Assembly (NCBI GenBank): GCA_030680745.1
Contig: JAUXUR010000038.1
Location: 1-64,000 of the forward strand
Length of the DNA stretch: 64,000 bases
Reading direction: 5' to 3'
DNA from: Alphaproteobacteria bacterium
Lineage (GTDB): Bacteria > Pseudomonadota > Alphaproteobacteria > JAUXUR01
The number at the start of each line of letters is the position of its first letter. Position 1 is the stretch's first letter. Of the stretch, positions 20,615 through 30,800 are shown in pieces. The translations under genes were made by a program, and so were the position numbers. The notes beneath the pieces are model-generated. The model was not told the DNA's origin and made no database searches. It saw only the letters and a program-made list of their open reading frames with translations.

Positions 20615-21937
20615 ATGTCTTCTCAACAAAATGTGACACCCGTAAAACCTCTTGGATTTTGGCGCACAACCTCTCTTGTTACCGGTAATATGATTGGTTC
20701 TGGCGTTTATTTATTACCTGCATCCCTTGCGATCTTTGGTGGCATTTCCTTGTTTGGGTGGCTTATTTCTGCCTGTGGCGCCATAATACTCGCTTTGCTT
20801 TTTGCACGTCTTTCAAACCTTCACCCAAAAGCAGGTGGACCTTATGCCTTTGTGCATGAAGTTTTTGGTGATTTTATGGGTTTTGAAATCGCCTGGACAT
20901 ATTGGATTTCTGTTTGGATCGGCAATGCTGCTATTTCTATCGCACTCGTCAGTTATTTATCCTACTTTTTCCCTATTCTAAAAGAATCCAATATGATGGG
21001 ATTTTTAGTTACTTTTGGAATGTTATGGTTATTCACAGCTATTAATGCTATTGGCGTTAAACAAGCGGGTATTGTTCAATTGGTGACCTCTATTTTAAAA
21101 CTCATTCCACTTATTTTATTAGGGTTTGTTGGAATTTTTTATATTGATTTCAATAATTTTGTGCCTTTTAATCCAACGGATCTTCCAGATTTTTCAGCCA
21201 TTATGATGGCTGGCGCCTTAACGTTATGGTCATTCATTGGCGTTGAAGCCGCCACAATTCCTGCCGAACATGTTCAAAACCCTAAAAAAATCATTCCTTT
21301 GGCAACCCTTACGGGTACTTTTATTGCAGCCATTGTTTACATTTTAAGCACAAGCGCTGTTTTAGGCATTTTAGGCAGCACAACACTTCTTCATTCACAC
21401 GCACCTTTTGTTGATGCCGCTGAAAAAATTTGGGGTCATTATGCAGCCGTTATTGTGGCCGTAAGCGCTGTTATTTCATCCATGGGTGCATTAAATGGAT
21501 GGATCCTCATTCAAGGCGAAGTACCTAAAGCTGCAGCCGCTGATAAACTATTTCCGGCAATTTTTGGCAAAGTTTCAAAAGCGAAAGTGCCTATTTTTGG
21601 TCTTATGATTTCAAGCTTATTGATTTCCTTATTGCTGGTGATGAATTTTAGCGAATCTTTGAAAGATCAATTTAAATTTCTTGTTCTTTTGGCAACTTTG
21701 AATATGCTTTTACCTTATATTTTTTCATCCATGGCTGCTCTTTATCTTTTTGTTAAAAAGAAAAAAGAATTTTCAAAAGCGTCTTTTGTGTCGTATTTAA
21801 CGATCGCTGTTTTAGGATTTGCCTATTCATTTTGGGCAATCATAGGTGCTGGACAGACAAGTGTTTTTTGGGGATTTATGGTTATTTTATTAGGGATACC
21901 AGTTTATGTTATCCTTAAAATAATTCAAAACAAGTAA
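20615..21937 (+). CDS. APC-family amino acid permease, AdiC/PotE-like
   Basis: Inner-membrane transporter of the amino acid-polyamine-organocation superfamily with 12 predicted membrane segments. The first segment carries the substrate-binding signature GNMIGSGVYLLPASLA (residues ~21-36), as in AdiC and PotE antiporters, and WSFIGVEAATIPAEHVQNP near residue 207 corresponds to the conserved TM6 break. The length of 440 residues is normal. The start is taken as ATG 20615; an in-frame TTG at 20603 would add four residues. An arginine/agmatine or putrescine-type exchange is possible, but the substrate is not decided. Amino acid uptake permeases of this kind are frequent in intracellular alphaproteobacteria. 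The stop overlaps the inverted repeat at 21936. Confidence 0.9.
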   Translation: MSSQQNVTPVKPLGFWRTTSLVTGNMIGSGVYLLPASLAIFGGISLFGWLISACGAIILALLFARLSNLHPKAGGPYAFVHEVFGDFMGFEIAWTYWISVWIGNAAISIALVSYLSYFFPILKESNMMGFLVTFGMLWLFTAINAIGVKQAGIVQLVTSILKLIPLILLGFVGIFYIDFNNFVPFNPTDLPDFSAIMMAGALTLWSFIGVEAATIPAEHVQNPKKIIPLATLTGTFIAAIVYILSTSAVLGILGSTTLLHSHAPFVDAAEKIWGHYAAVIVAVSAVISSMGALNGWILIQGEVPKAAAADKLFPAIFGKVSKAKVPIFGLMISSLLISLLLVMNFSESLKDQFKFLVLLATLNMLLPYIFSSMAALYLFVKKKKEFSKASFVSYLTIAVLGFAYSFWAIIGAGQTSVFWGFMVILLGIPVYVILKIIQNK

Positions 21938-22056
21938 TTGCCAAGCCTATGGGCAAATTCGTCGTCATATTTCCGATTCCGATACTCATGTACAAAAAGG
22001 TACATTCCGTTTCGGTTCTCAATCTTCCTAGACTTTGCCTCATAATCTTGGCAATT
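21936..22056. repeat. Inverted repeat element after the permease gene
   Basis: AATTGCCAAG (21936-21945) and CTTGGCAATT (22047-22056) bound a 121-bp block. Inside, GTACAAAAAGGTAC and pairs such as GATTCCGATA/CGGTTCTC suggest further folding. The left arm starts within the permease stop codon. It may act as a terminator or be a dispersed repeat. Confidence 0.6.
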
Positions 22057-22118
22057 AGACATTTGAATTTTAAGGGGGAGGGATTATTGCTACAGAAAAT
22101 AATAAAATTATCTTAATT

Positions 22119-22193
<75 letters not shown>

Positions 22194-22270
22194 TTAGGTG
22201 TCATATCGTGTAGGCATAATAGCCTATCTTCCAATCTTTGCAAGAGGGTTTTTTAATTTTTTTTGATATT

Positions 22271-22298
22271 TTGCAAAACGCCTAAAAAATAGTATGAT
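22271..22298 (+). promoter_or_regulatory. Predicted promoter of the pel block
   Basis: TTGCAA (22271-22276) and TATGAT (22293-22298) are spaced by 16 nt. The first gene of the Pel block starts 45 nt later at 22343, after a GAGGA ribosome-binding site. No operator was recognised. Confidence 0.5.
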
Positions 22299-22342
22299 AA
22301 AAATCAACGTCGCCTATAAAAAAAGATCGAGGAAAAAATTAA

Positions 22343-23245
22343 ATGTTCAAAAAAATCACGTGCCTTTTAGCCCTATGTTTATTTTTATCCCCATCTCTTT
22401 CTTATGCTGAAGAAGAAAGCGAAAACACAAAATCTGTTGGTGTCGCCATCGGTGCCTCTGCAAAGCCAATCGTACTTCAAAAACCATGGGCTGCTTATTA
22501 CGCTGACAAAGTACCTCTTTCTTCATTTGACCCTTATGATTTAATTGTTTTTGATTCACAAGATCACCCCCAACTAAAGCCACTTTCCGACAGAGGAAAA
22601 ACATTATTAGGTTATCTAAGTCTTGGTGAAATTGAAAAAATTCGACCTTATTATCGCGCTGTTAAATCTGAAAATCTTCTTTTAGACGAAAATAAAAATT
22701 GGCCTGGTAGCTATTTCGTTGATGTGCGTAATAAATTTTGGGCTAAACGTGTCATTGAAGAATTAATTCCTCAATTGCTACATAAGGGATTTCATGGCGT
22801 TTTTATTGATACACTAGACAATCCAATTGAACTCGAAAGACAGGATCCAGAAAAATTTAAGGGAATGCGCGATGCCTCTGTAACGCTCATTAAGGCAATA
22901 CGCTATCATTATCCTCAAATACCCATCATGGTAAATCGTGCTTTTGAAATTCTTCCTGAATTAGGTGAGCATATTACAATGGTTTTAGGAGAATCCATGT
23001 ATTCATCCTATGATTTTACCAATAAAAAATACCAAAAAGTGAACGAAAATGACTATCGAGACCTGGTAAGTAAATTACAAAATTTTAAAAAATCTTTTCC
23101 AAAAATACGTGTCATGTCTCTTGATTATTGGAACCCCGAAGAATCCGAAGAAATTAAAAAAATATATAATATACAACGTGCCAATGGATTCGAACCTTTT
23201 GTTTCTGTTCTTAAATTAGATCATCTAACAACTGAACCAAAATAG
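22343..23245 (+). CDS. GH114-type polygalactosaminidase, stand-alone PelA hydrolase half
   Basis: Predicted periplasmic endo-alpha-1,4-N-acetylgalactosaminidase that trims the Pel polysaccharide. In Pseudomonas this domain is the N-terminal part of the ~950-residue PelA; here it is a separate 300-residue protein with its own signal peptide (MFKKITCLLALCLFLSPSLSYA). Family landmarks are present: KPWAAYYADKVP near 47, YDLIVFDS, LGYLSLGEIE near 90, GVFIDTLDN (D156, D159) and LGESMYSSYDF with E217, close to the catalytic glutamate E218 described for P. aeruginosa PelA. The next gene begins three bases after the stop, so it opens the operon. I am confident of the fold and fairly confident of the Pel role from its neighbours. 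Confidence 0.9.
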   Translation: MFKKITCLLALCLFLSPSLSYAEEESENTKSVGVAIGASAKPIVLQKPWAAYYADKVPLSSFDPYDLIVFDSQDHPQLKPLSDRGKTLLGYLSLGEIEKIRPYYRAVKSENLLLDENKNWPGSYFVDVRNKFWAKRVIEELIPQLLHKGFHGVFIDTLDNPIELERQDPEKFKGMRDASVTLIKAIRYHYPQIPIMVNRAFEILPELGEHITMVLGESMYSSYDFTNKKYQKVNENDYRDLVSKLQNFKKSFPKIRVMSLDYWNPEESEEIKKIYNIQRANGFEPFVSVLKLDHLTTEPK

Positions 23246-23248
23246 AAA

Positions 23249-25456
23249 ATGTTTTATGGTAAAAAACAAAAAAGTTTTTTAATTCTTAATTTGTTTTTGC
23301 TTATTACATTATCTTTTAATGCGTCAAGTAATGTTAAAAGACATATTTTGGCGCTCTATTCTGGATCTGAATCTGATGATATAGCTTTTCATCCACTTCA
23401 TCTTTATGCAGAATTACCCCTCAATCATTTAGGTTTTGTATTAAAATACTGGGATATCGATAAAGGACTTCCTCATTTAAATGATATAAACGATTGCAGA
23501 GCCATTATAACCTGGTTTTTAAACGGAAAATTGAAAAATCCACTCGACTATATTAAGTGGGCAACAAATGCCATTGAAAAAGGATTTAAATTTATTATTC
23601 TCGGCAATATTGGTGCTGAAGAAAATTTAGAAAAAAAACCAACTTCTCTTGTTTCCCTAAACATCCTTCTTAAAACCTTGGGTGTAGAGAGAAAAGAAAT
23701 CTGGGTAAATCCACACCAAATTCAAAAAATTACAAATAACAATCCTGAAATAATTAATTTTGAACGCAAATTAGATATGATTCAAAAAGGATTTAATCTT
23801 CAAAATAGCATAAGCACTGGCGGACATTCCATTCTTTCAGCAGAACTCAAAGATGGCCTTGTTTCCGATCTTATTATAGTCACACCTAAAGGCGGCATTG
23901 CAACTGAAGGGTATTTTCTTTATTTAGCTGAAGAATCCCCCTTAACACAACAAAAAGATATTGATTCTAAAATTATTTCACAATGGTATATTAATCCTTT
24001 TGCTTTTTTTCGTGAAATTTTAAAAAGTGACGATCTCCCCAAAGCTGATACAACAACCTTATGCGGCAATCGTATTTTTTATAATCATATCAATGGACTA
24101 GGGTGGAGAAATAAAAGTGAAATCGTGCATCATCATAAAAATGGTCTAAGCGCCATTGAAGTTATTTACGAAGACATCCTTTCCAAACATCCTGAACTAC
24201 CGGTAACAATTGGTCCTATTATTGCTGATTTAGACTTATCCTGGGTGGGTACAAAAAAAAATCAAGAAATAGCTAAAAAAATTTTTGCATTGCCACATAT
24301 TGAAGTAGCCTCACATTCATATAGCTTTCCCGAAAATACTAATTATTACCTCAAACAAAGAAGCCTTGCAGAAGAAAAAAAGGATTTAGACCGCGGTATC
24401 ATGCGCAGATTATATTTGAATCAACCGTACGAACATGAAAAAGAATTTAAAGGATCAATTGATTATTTGAAAAATTTTCTTCCAAGTTCAAAAAATGTTA
24501 AACTCTTCCTTTGGCCTGGTAATTGCTTGCCTAATATGGAGGATCTAAAACGACTCGATGAACTTCAAATATTAAATTTAAACGGGGGTCGTAATCGTTA
24601 TGATGCTGAATACCCGTCTTATTCATCACTTTCCCCAATGACAAGACAGATTGGTCCTTATTTGCAAGTTTATGCCTCTGGTAGCAATGAAAACAGTTAC
24701 ACTTTTGGATGGCGAGAACGCTTTTTTGGCCTAAAATTCCTAACATCTACCTTACTAAACACAGACAGGCCCATTCGGCTTAAACCAATTAATTTATACT
24801 ATTCAGCCTTTTCTGGACAAAAAAAATCATCAATGGCAGCCATCGAAGAACTCCTTGATTATATTAAATATGCTAATGTTAATCCTATTTTTGCAAGCGA
24901 TTATGTTCAAATTGTTCAAGGATTTTATACAACTCAATTCAATCTTATTGATACACTAACATGGGAAATCAAAAACCGTCACACACTTCAAACAATTCGC
25001 TTTGATAATGCAAGTCTATCAAAAGTAGATTTTAAAAAATCAAAAGGTATTTTGGGCGCCAAACATATTTACGGAAGTCTTTATATCAGCCTTGATCCAA
25101 AAGTTGAAACGCCCATTGTTAGTTTAGAAAATAACGATCAGATTGACGCGCCTCCACCCGCTGAATCACCTTATCTTTTAGATGCGCATTGGCAAATTTC
25201 TGATTTTTCAACCAATCGAAACGCATTTGAATTTAATCTTAATGGATTTGGATCAGGTGAAATGAAATGGTATTGTCCTGAAAAAGGCACCTATAACGTA
25301 ACTTTCATTCAAAACACTGAACGAAAAATTGGAGAATTTCAACTTTCACAAGACCATATTTTAACAATCCCTCTTCATTTCTTATCAATTGCTCAAGAAA
25401 AAGTAAAAATTGTTAAAGTTGAAAACCAACCCTTAAAACAAGAAGATAATTCATGA
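23249..25456 (+). CDS. PelA deacetylase-half paralogue 1, probably inactive
   Basis: Secreted protein of 735 residues matching the PelA part after the hydrolase domain: an N-terminal Rossmann-like region (HPLHLYAELPLNHLG near 45), a NodB-like polysaccharide deacetylase domain (about 265-500) and a C-terminal beta-sandwich. The deacetylase motifs are damaged. Motif 1 reads HINGLGW, with N282 and L284 where the three sister proteins have Asp. Motif 2 reads SHSYSFP, with H356 kept but F360 replacing the second metal ligand. The QWSGDC motif has become LWPGNC. It is therefore likely a pseudo-enzyme with a binding or scaffold role. Translation is coupled to the GH114 gene (3-nt gap) and to the next paralogue (4-nt ATGA overlap). 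Confidence 0.82.
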   Translation: MFYGKKQKSFLILNLFLLITLSFNASSNVKRHILALYSGSESDDIAFHPLHLYAELPLNHLGFVLKYWDIDKGLPHLNDINDCRAIITWFLNGKLKNPLDYIKWATNAIEKGFKFIILGNIGAEENLEKKPTSLVSLNILLKTLGVERKEIWVNPHQIQKITNNNPEIINFERKLDMIQKGFNLQNSISTGGHSILSAELKDGLVSDLIIVTPKGGIATEGYFLYLAEESPLTQQKDIDSKIISQWYINPFAFFREILKSDDLPKADTTTLCGNRIFYNHINGLGWRNKSEIVHHHKNGLSAIEVIYEDILSKHPELPVTIGPIIADLDLSWVGTKKNQEIAKKIFALPHIEVASHSYSFPENTNYYLKQRSLAEEKKDLDRGIMRRLYLNQPYEHEKEFKGSIDYLKNFLPSSKNVKLFLWPGNCLPNMEDLKRLDELQILNLNGGRNRYDAEYPSYSSLSPMTRQIGPYLQVYASGSNENSYTFGWRERFFGLKFLTSTLLNTDRPIRLKPINLYYSAFSGQKKSSMAAIEELLDYIKYANVNPIFASDYVQIVQGFYTTQFNLIDTLTWEIKNRHTLQTIRFDNASLSKVDFKKSKGILGAKHIYGSLYISLDPKVETPIVSLENNDQIDAPPPAESPYLLDAHWQISDFSTNRNAFEFNLNGFGSGEMKWYCPEKGTYNVTFIQNTERKIGEFQLSQDHILTIPLHFLSIAQEKVKIVKVENQPLKQEDNS

Positions 25457-27666
25457 TACGAAAAATTATTTTGCTCATTTTAATAATGTATTTTACCCTT
25501 CCTTGCTCAGCAATTCCTTCTGAAAACGCCAGTTATTTACTTGAAAAAAGAACAATTATTGCACTTTACAAAGCATCTGAAACACCTACTGGCATTGCAC
25601 ATCATCCCCTTCATCGATTTTTAGAAATGCCCCTAAATCATTTAGGCCTTAAAGTTGTCTATTGGAATATAGAAGAAAGATTACCAGATCTTAAAAAATA
25701 TACTGACCTAAAAGGCATCATCAGCTGGTATTTATCTGATGACATGGAAAATCCAAAAAACTATATACAATGGGCAAAAAATTCTGTTGATTCAGGATTA
25801 AAATTTCTAATTATTGGATTAATCGGATGTGAACGCGATAAAAATAAAAACATAACGCCTTTATACGAATTAAATATGTTGGCAAAATCAATTGGATTTG
25901 AATTCATTCAAAGATGGCAAAACATTTCTTACGATGTTAATTTTATTTCAAAAAATCAAACAGAAACTGAGTTTGAACAAAGGCTTACTCAAAAACCAAC
26001 AGGACTCCCCTTTTTTCGTATCAACGATACGAAATCTACAACATTATTAGCAATTTCGTCTGAAAAAGATAATGAACCACCCTTACCTGCTGTTTTTGTT
26101 ACGTCTAATGGCGGATTTGCAGTTGATGGCGTTATGATAAACATCAACCCCGAAACATCTTTAGCGCGCTGGCATACCAATCCCTTTTATTTTTTAAAAC
26201 ACGTTTTTGAAACACAAACACTCCCCAAACCAGATGTGACAACTTTGAATGGCCAACGTATTTATTTTAGCCATATTGATGGAGATGGATGGCAAAGCAT
26301 TTCTTACACTACGGAATTTAAGCACAAACAAATAACATGTGCTGAAGTTATTCTTAAAAAAGCGATTCAAGATTACCCTGATTTACCCGTCACTATTGCC
26401 CCCATCGCAGCCGATCTTGATCCTGAATGGCATGGAACAATTGCCGATCAAGAAATAGCAAAAAAAATATTTGCTGAAGCCCATGTCGAAGCAGGGTCAC
26501 ACACCTATAGTCATCCTCTTTATTGGGCTTATTACAATAACCCCAATGTTATTGAACGTGAGAAAAAAGAGTTTGGATCTGGTAAAGTTCAAAGTTATAA
26601 CGTTAAAAAAGCAAGTGATTCAACAAAAATAGCTGGTTATGCATTACCACGCGCTTTTCTTGAAAAAGCTTTTAATCTTAAAAATGAAATGATTGGTGCC
26701 GCTGAATTTATTAAAAAATTTTTACCACCTGGTAAGAATTTGAAATTACTTCAGTGGTCAGGCGATTGTGAACCCTTTGAAAATGCTTTGACCATTCTTC
26801 GAAAAGGAAAATTCTTAAATATGAATGGTGGCGATAGCCGTTTCGATGAAGAATATCCATCTTATTCAAATGTTGCCCCCATTGGCCATACAATTGGACA
26901 AGAGCAACAAATTTACGCTGCCAATAGCAATGAAAATACCTATACCAATAATTGGACAGGACCTTATTTCGGCTTTAAATATTTAAAACACACACTTGAA
27001 AATACTGAATTTCCGATACGCGTTAAACCCTTTAATATTTATTATCATATGTATTCTGGCGAAAATGATGCAGCCTTAAATGCACTTTTGGGCAATTTAA
27101 AATATGCACGAACACAAAACATTATCCCTATTCACGCAACCCATTATGCTGAAATAGCTGAAGGTTTTTATACAACCAAATTTTTAAAAATAGCACCTTT
27201 TTCTTGGCAAATTCAAAACAGAGGCAATCTGCAAACCATAAGATTTGATGATGCCACTGATTTATGGATTGATTTTAGCAAATCAAAGGGTATTATCGGC
27301 GGCAAACATTTTCAAGGCAGCCTTTATCTATTCTTGGACAAAACCGAAAACACACCTATTATTTCGCTTGTGAAATCGAAAACTTTTGATGCGCCCCCTC
27401 TTTCTGCAATACCCTATTTACGCGAGTCAAACTGGGAAATATGGGACGTTAAAATTGATAAAGATTCCTTAGAATTTAAAACTTGTGGCTTTGGTTCATC
27501 AAAAATAAAGTGGATTGTACCCCATGAAGGAAGCTGCAACCTTATCGTTAAAGACAATGGACCAGAAACAAAAAAAGAAGTTTCTATTCAAAAAAACAAT
27601 ATATTAGAAATAAATGAACTTATTTCTAAAAATGAACCAATTATAGTTAGAATCATAAAAAATTAA
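25453..27666 (+). CDS. PelA deacetylase-half paralogue 2
   Basis: Secreted 737-residue protein with the same three-part layout as the other paralogues: signal peptide (residues ~1-21), Rossmann-like region with HPLHRFLEMPLNHLG, NodB-like deacetylase domain, and beta-sandwich. The metal and catalytic residues look complete: HIDGDGW with D276 and D278, SHTYSHP with H350 and H354, and LQWSGDCEPF near 436. Known PelA deacetylases (family CE18) remove acetyl groups from GalNAc units in the periplasm, giving the polymer positive charge and allowing export. The start codon overlaps the stop of paralogue 1, so the dead and the live paralogue are probably made together. No recognised anchor beyond the signal peptide. 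Confidence 0.87.
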   Translation: MIRKIILLILIMYFTLPCSAIPSENASYLLEKRTIIALYKASETPTGIAHHPLHRFLEMPLNHLGLKVVYWNIEERLPDLKKYTDLKGIISWYLSDDMENPKNYIQWAKNSVDSGLKFLIIGLIGCERDKNKNITPLYELNMLAKSIGFEFIQRWQNISYDVNFISKNQTETEFEQRLTQKPTGLPFFRINDTKSTTLLAISSEKDNEPPLPAVFVTSNGGFAVDGVMININPETSLARWHTNPFYFLKHVFETQTLPKPDVTTLNGQRIYFSHIDGDGWQSISYTTEFKHKQITCAEVILKKAIQDYPDLPVTIAPIAADLDPEWHGTIADQEIAKKIFAEAHVEAGSHTYSHPLYWAYYNNPNVIEREKKEFGSGKVQSYNVKKASDSTKIAGYALPRAFLEKAFNLKNEMIGAAEFIKKFLPPGKNLKLLQWSGDCEPFENALTILRKGKFLNMNGGDSRFDEEYPSYSNVAPIGHTIGQEQQIYAANSNENTYTNNWTGPYFGFKYLKHTLENTEFPIRVKPFNIYYHMYSGENDAALNALLGNLKYARTQNIIPIHATHYAEIAEGFYTTKFLKIAPFSWQIQNRGNLQTIRFDDATDLWIDFSKSKGIIGGKHFQGSLYLFLDKTENTPIISLVKSKTFDAPPLSAIPYLRESNWEIWDVKIDKDSLEFKTCGFGSSKIKWIVPHEGSCNLIVKDNGPETKKEVSIQKNNILEINELISKNEPIIVRIIKN

Positions 27667-27807
27667 TACATTCAAAACTTATATTCACCCAAAACTTTTA
27701 TGCGACTTTATAAAATTTAAAACATAATGTATTCTTTCGTCCTATTAATACTTAATTAATTTTTATTTTATACAATTTAATTATCAATCAATAATTAGGG
27801 CTTTATC

Positions 27808-30800
27808 GTGAGCACAAAATACATATTTAATTTCAGCAGCTTAAAATGTTCTAGTAAAGCACTTTGCATTGTTATGGTGTCTTTGTTGCTTACAGCGAGC
27901 ATGATGCCAAGCGCCGTTAATGCTTCACAAGTTCAAAATGTAGACATAGCTCCTCTTGCGCTAGAAAACGATGCATTAGCACACGCAAAAGAATTTATTA
28001 TTAAAGAAGCAAGTCTAAGAGATATGCACGCAAAAGAACTTAATGAGGCGTTTGGTATCTTACTAAAACACAAAGAAAATAACGATATTGATGAAAACCT
28101 GATAACAAAAATATGGAATAATAAAATTACATTTTCTAATTCCAATCAAAATTTATTAAATTACTTTCTTTATTTATATAAAAAAAATTTTTTATATCAT
28201 AAACCAAGAATAGGAAAAATACTGCCTCAATTTCAGCAATTTCTAGATTCATACTTAGACGATATAAAGAATATTGATACCATCAAAATATTTTTAGAAA
28301 GAAAAAATGATATTTACAATCTTAGTGAAAGTAAATATGAAAATTTTGCAGATATTATAATTTTAAAAACAATATTTAATAAATTTTACGATACAAACAA
28401 CAATAATAAAAATCTTAAAAATGAAGCTATTGATTTAATTTTTAAAAATACTATTTATAAAAAAAATCCTTTTGAGTGTTTTGATTTTTTTACTATTTTA
28501 GATGAAAAAATGAAATCGAATGAAATTAGTAAATCTTTATTTTACAAATTATTCTTTATTTCAAATACATATTTGAAGGAAAATCATTTCAATACTTTTT
28601 CCTTAGATCAACTTGGAGGCATGAAAAACACTCTCAACCAAACGGCTAAAATATATACAGAATTAAAAATTATAAATACAGAAATTTATAACAGCCTATT
28701 CAATGACCATCTAGTTAATACGTGGCTAAAAAGTAAAATATCTGAACAATTAAATAAAATCATAGAGCCTGTTGTATTGTATAAAAATTATCAGGATTTT
28801 TTTGAATTTGCAGTTATACCTCAAAAAGATTCATTTTCTTTTGATAGTACTTTTATATCGGAAATTATTTCTCAATTTATAAAATCATATAAAAATGAAA
28901 ATCAAGATCTTTTTTTGAAATCCCTAAATCAAGGCCTGCTTTACAATTTTTCATTCCTTACCGAGCCTGAAATGTTTCTTTTGAGTAATGAAACAATTTA
29001 TAGGTCTATATATTCTGCTTTGCAAGATTTGCTTAAAAAAGGCATAATTTTTGCCAATAATACAAATGCTTATCGTTTTGTGCATAAGTCCAATTTGTTG
29101 CTATCGTACACGAAAAGTGTAAGAGAAACATCCAGCGATGAATTAGCATCAAATTTATTTGATGCTACCTATGAAAATTTTTATAAATATTTACGATCCA
29201 AAACGAATAATAAGGATATACAATACTCAAATGATTTTTTACCATTTAACGCACCTTTAATTATTTCTCATCAAGGTGTTTACAATGAAGGAATTCAGAT
29301 TAACGTTCCATTTGAAAATGGGAATCCTTTATATGTTGAATACCCCCTTGATGGCAAAACATATCCTATTGGATACACAATATATTTTCCAGAAGATACG
29401 AACCATATAGAAGCCATTCAAGTGCAAGTTTATGGAGGCCTTACCAAAGAGGAACGTATTAAAAATGCATACAGACCGTCATCTTTATATAACCATGAAG
29501 CTTATCTTGCACGGCACAATACAATGATTATTAAATTAAATTTACCTGATTTTTTAGGCGATACACATCAAAGGCAAATGACTGAAGAAACAATGAATAT
29601 GCTGCAATATTGTATTCAACATTTTTGGAAAGCATTAAATAATAATCCTGAATCCATTGATAATCGTCTATTAAGCTTTAAAAATGTTCCTAAATATCTT
29701 TCTGGAGGAAGCTTTGGTGGATTTGTATCTTTGCTTCAAGCACAAAACTACCCCAATACATGGGATGGATATATTTCCCATAATGGTTGGTTGTCTATAG
29801 GTAAAAACGAAAAATGGGATATTTTGAATCGTAAATATATTCTTCAACCAAATCCAAACAAAATTGAAGATCCTTTCCTTGTCTTAGGGAACGCACATGA
29901 TAACAATGTTAATATGCGCGATTGGACAAATTTTTATAAAAAAATGAAAAAAGAAAAAAAAGAACACCTCGTTAAATCTTGGTTTACCTATTCTGGAATT
30001 TCTTTAGGAAAACAAGCAGGATTAGAAGGACTTAGTAATGATTTGACTAACACTGGCCATTACGCACCTAACAACATTAAAGAGCTTTTAACATATAGCA
30101 AGGTGATACTTGATTTTATGAAAAAAGATGAAATTGTGCACGAAAACATCCTATCCGATCATATTAATTTAATAGGATGGATCAAATCTTATGAAAATGA
30201 TATATCAGCAACTGCCGAAAAATTGTTTTTAGCGGAAGTCTACGAACAGGAATACGAGAAAAATAATTCCATAGATGAAGAAGCGCTAAAAAACATTTTT
30301 CTTACTTTTTATCTTCTAAAAAATGATCCTTCTTCACTTGGATATATAATAAGAAGAAAATCAATTAATGATCAACTGAGGAAAGGTCTTGAACGTGATT
30401 ATGAGGCCTGGGTATATTTTACACAAGATTTTATGCAGCATGATCAGGCATACCCTATTTCTCGATATTTTGAGCCTAGTTTAAACATGAATTTTTCGAA
30501 CAATTTACTTGAAAGTTATAAAGAATGTCTTTTAAAATTATCTACCTATTATGGTCAGCGTAGTGATAAAAGAGAATCTCTTGCTTTTTTAAGATCAATG
30601 CGGAGCTTTTTTGTTGAAAACCCTGAACTGGTAAGAGATTTTGACGAACGTTATAAAGTTGACCAGGATTTTCAAAAAGCTTTTGAAAAAGCAAAAGAAA
30701 AATGGAATAAAATTAAAACAGAAATAGACGAAGTTGGCCACAAACTTATCCATTCTTCTCCACCCAAAGACAAGGATGAGCTTTTGCACGAAATTGATTT

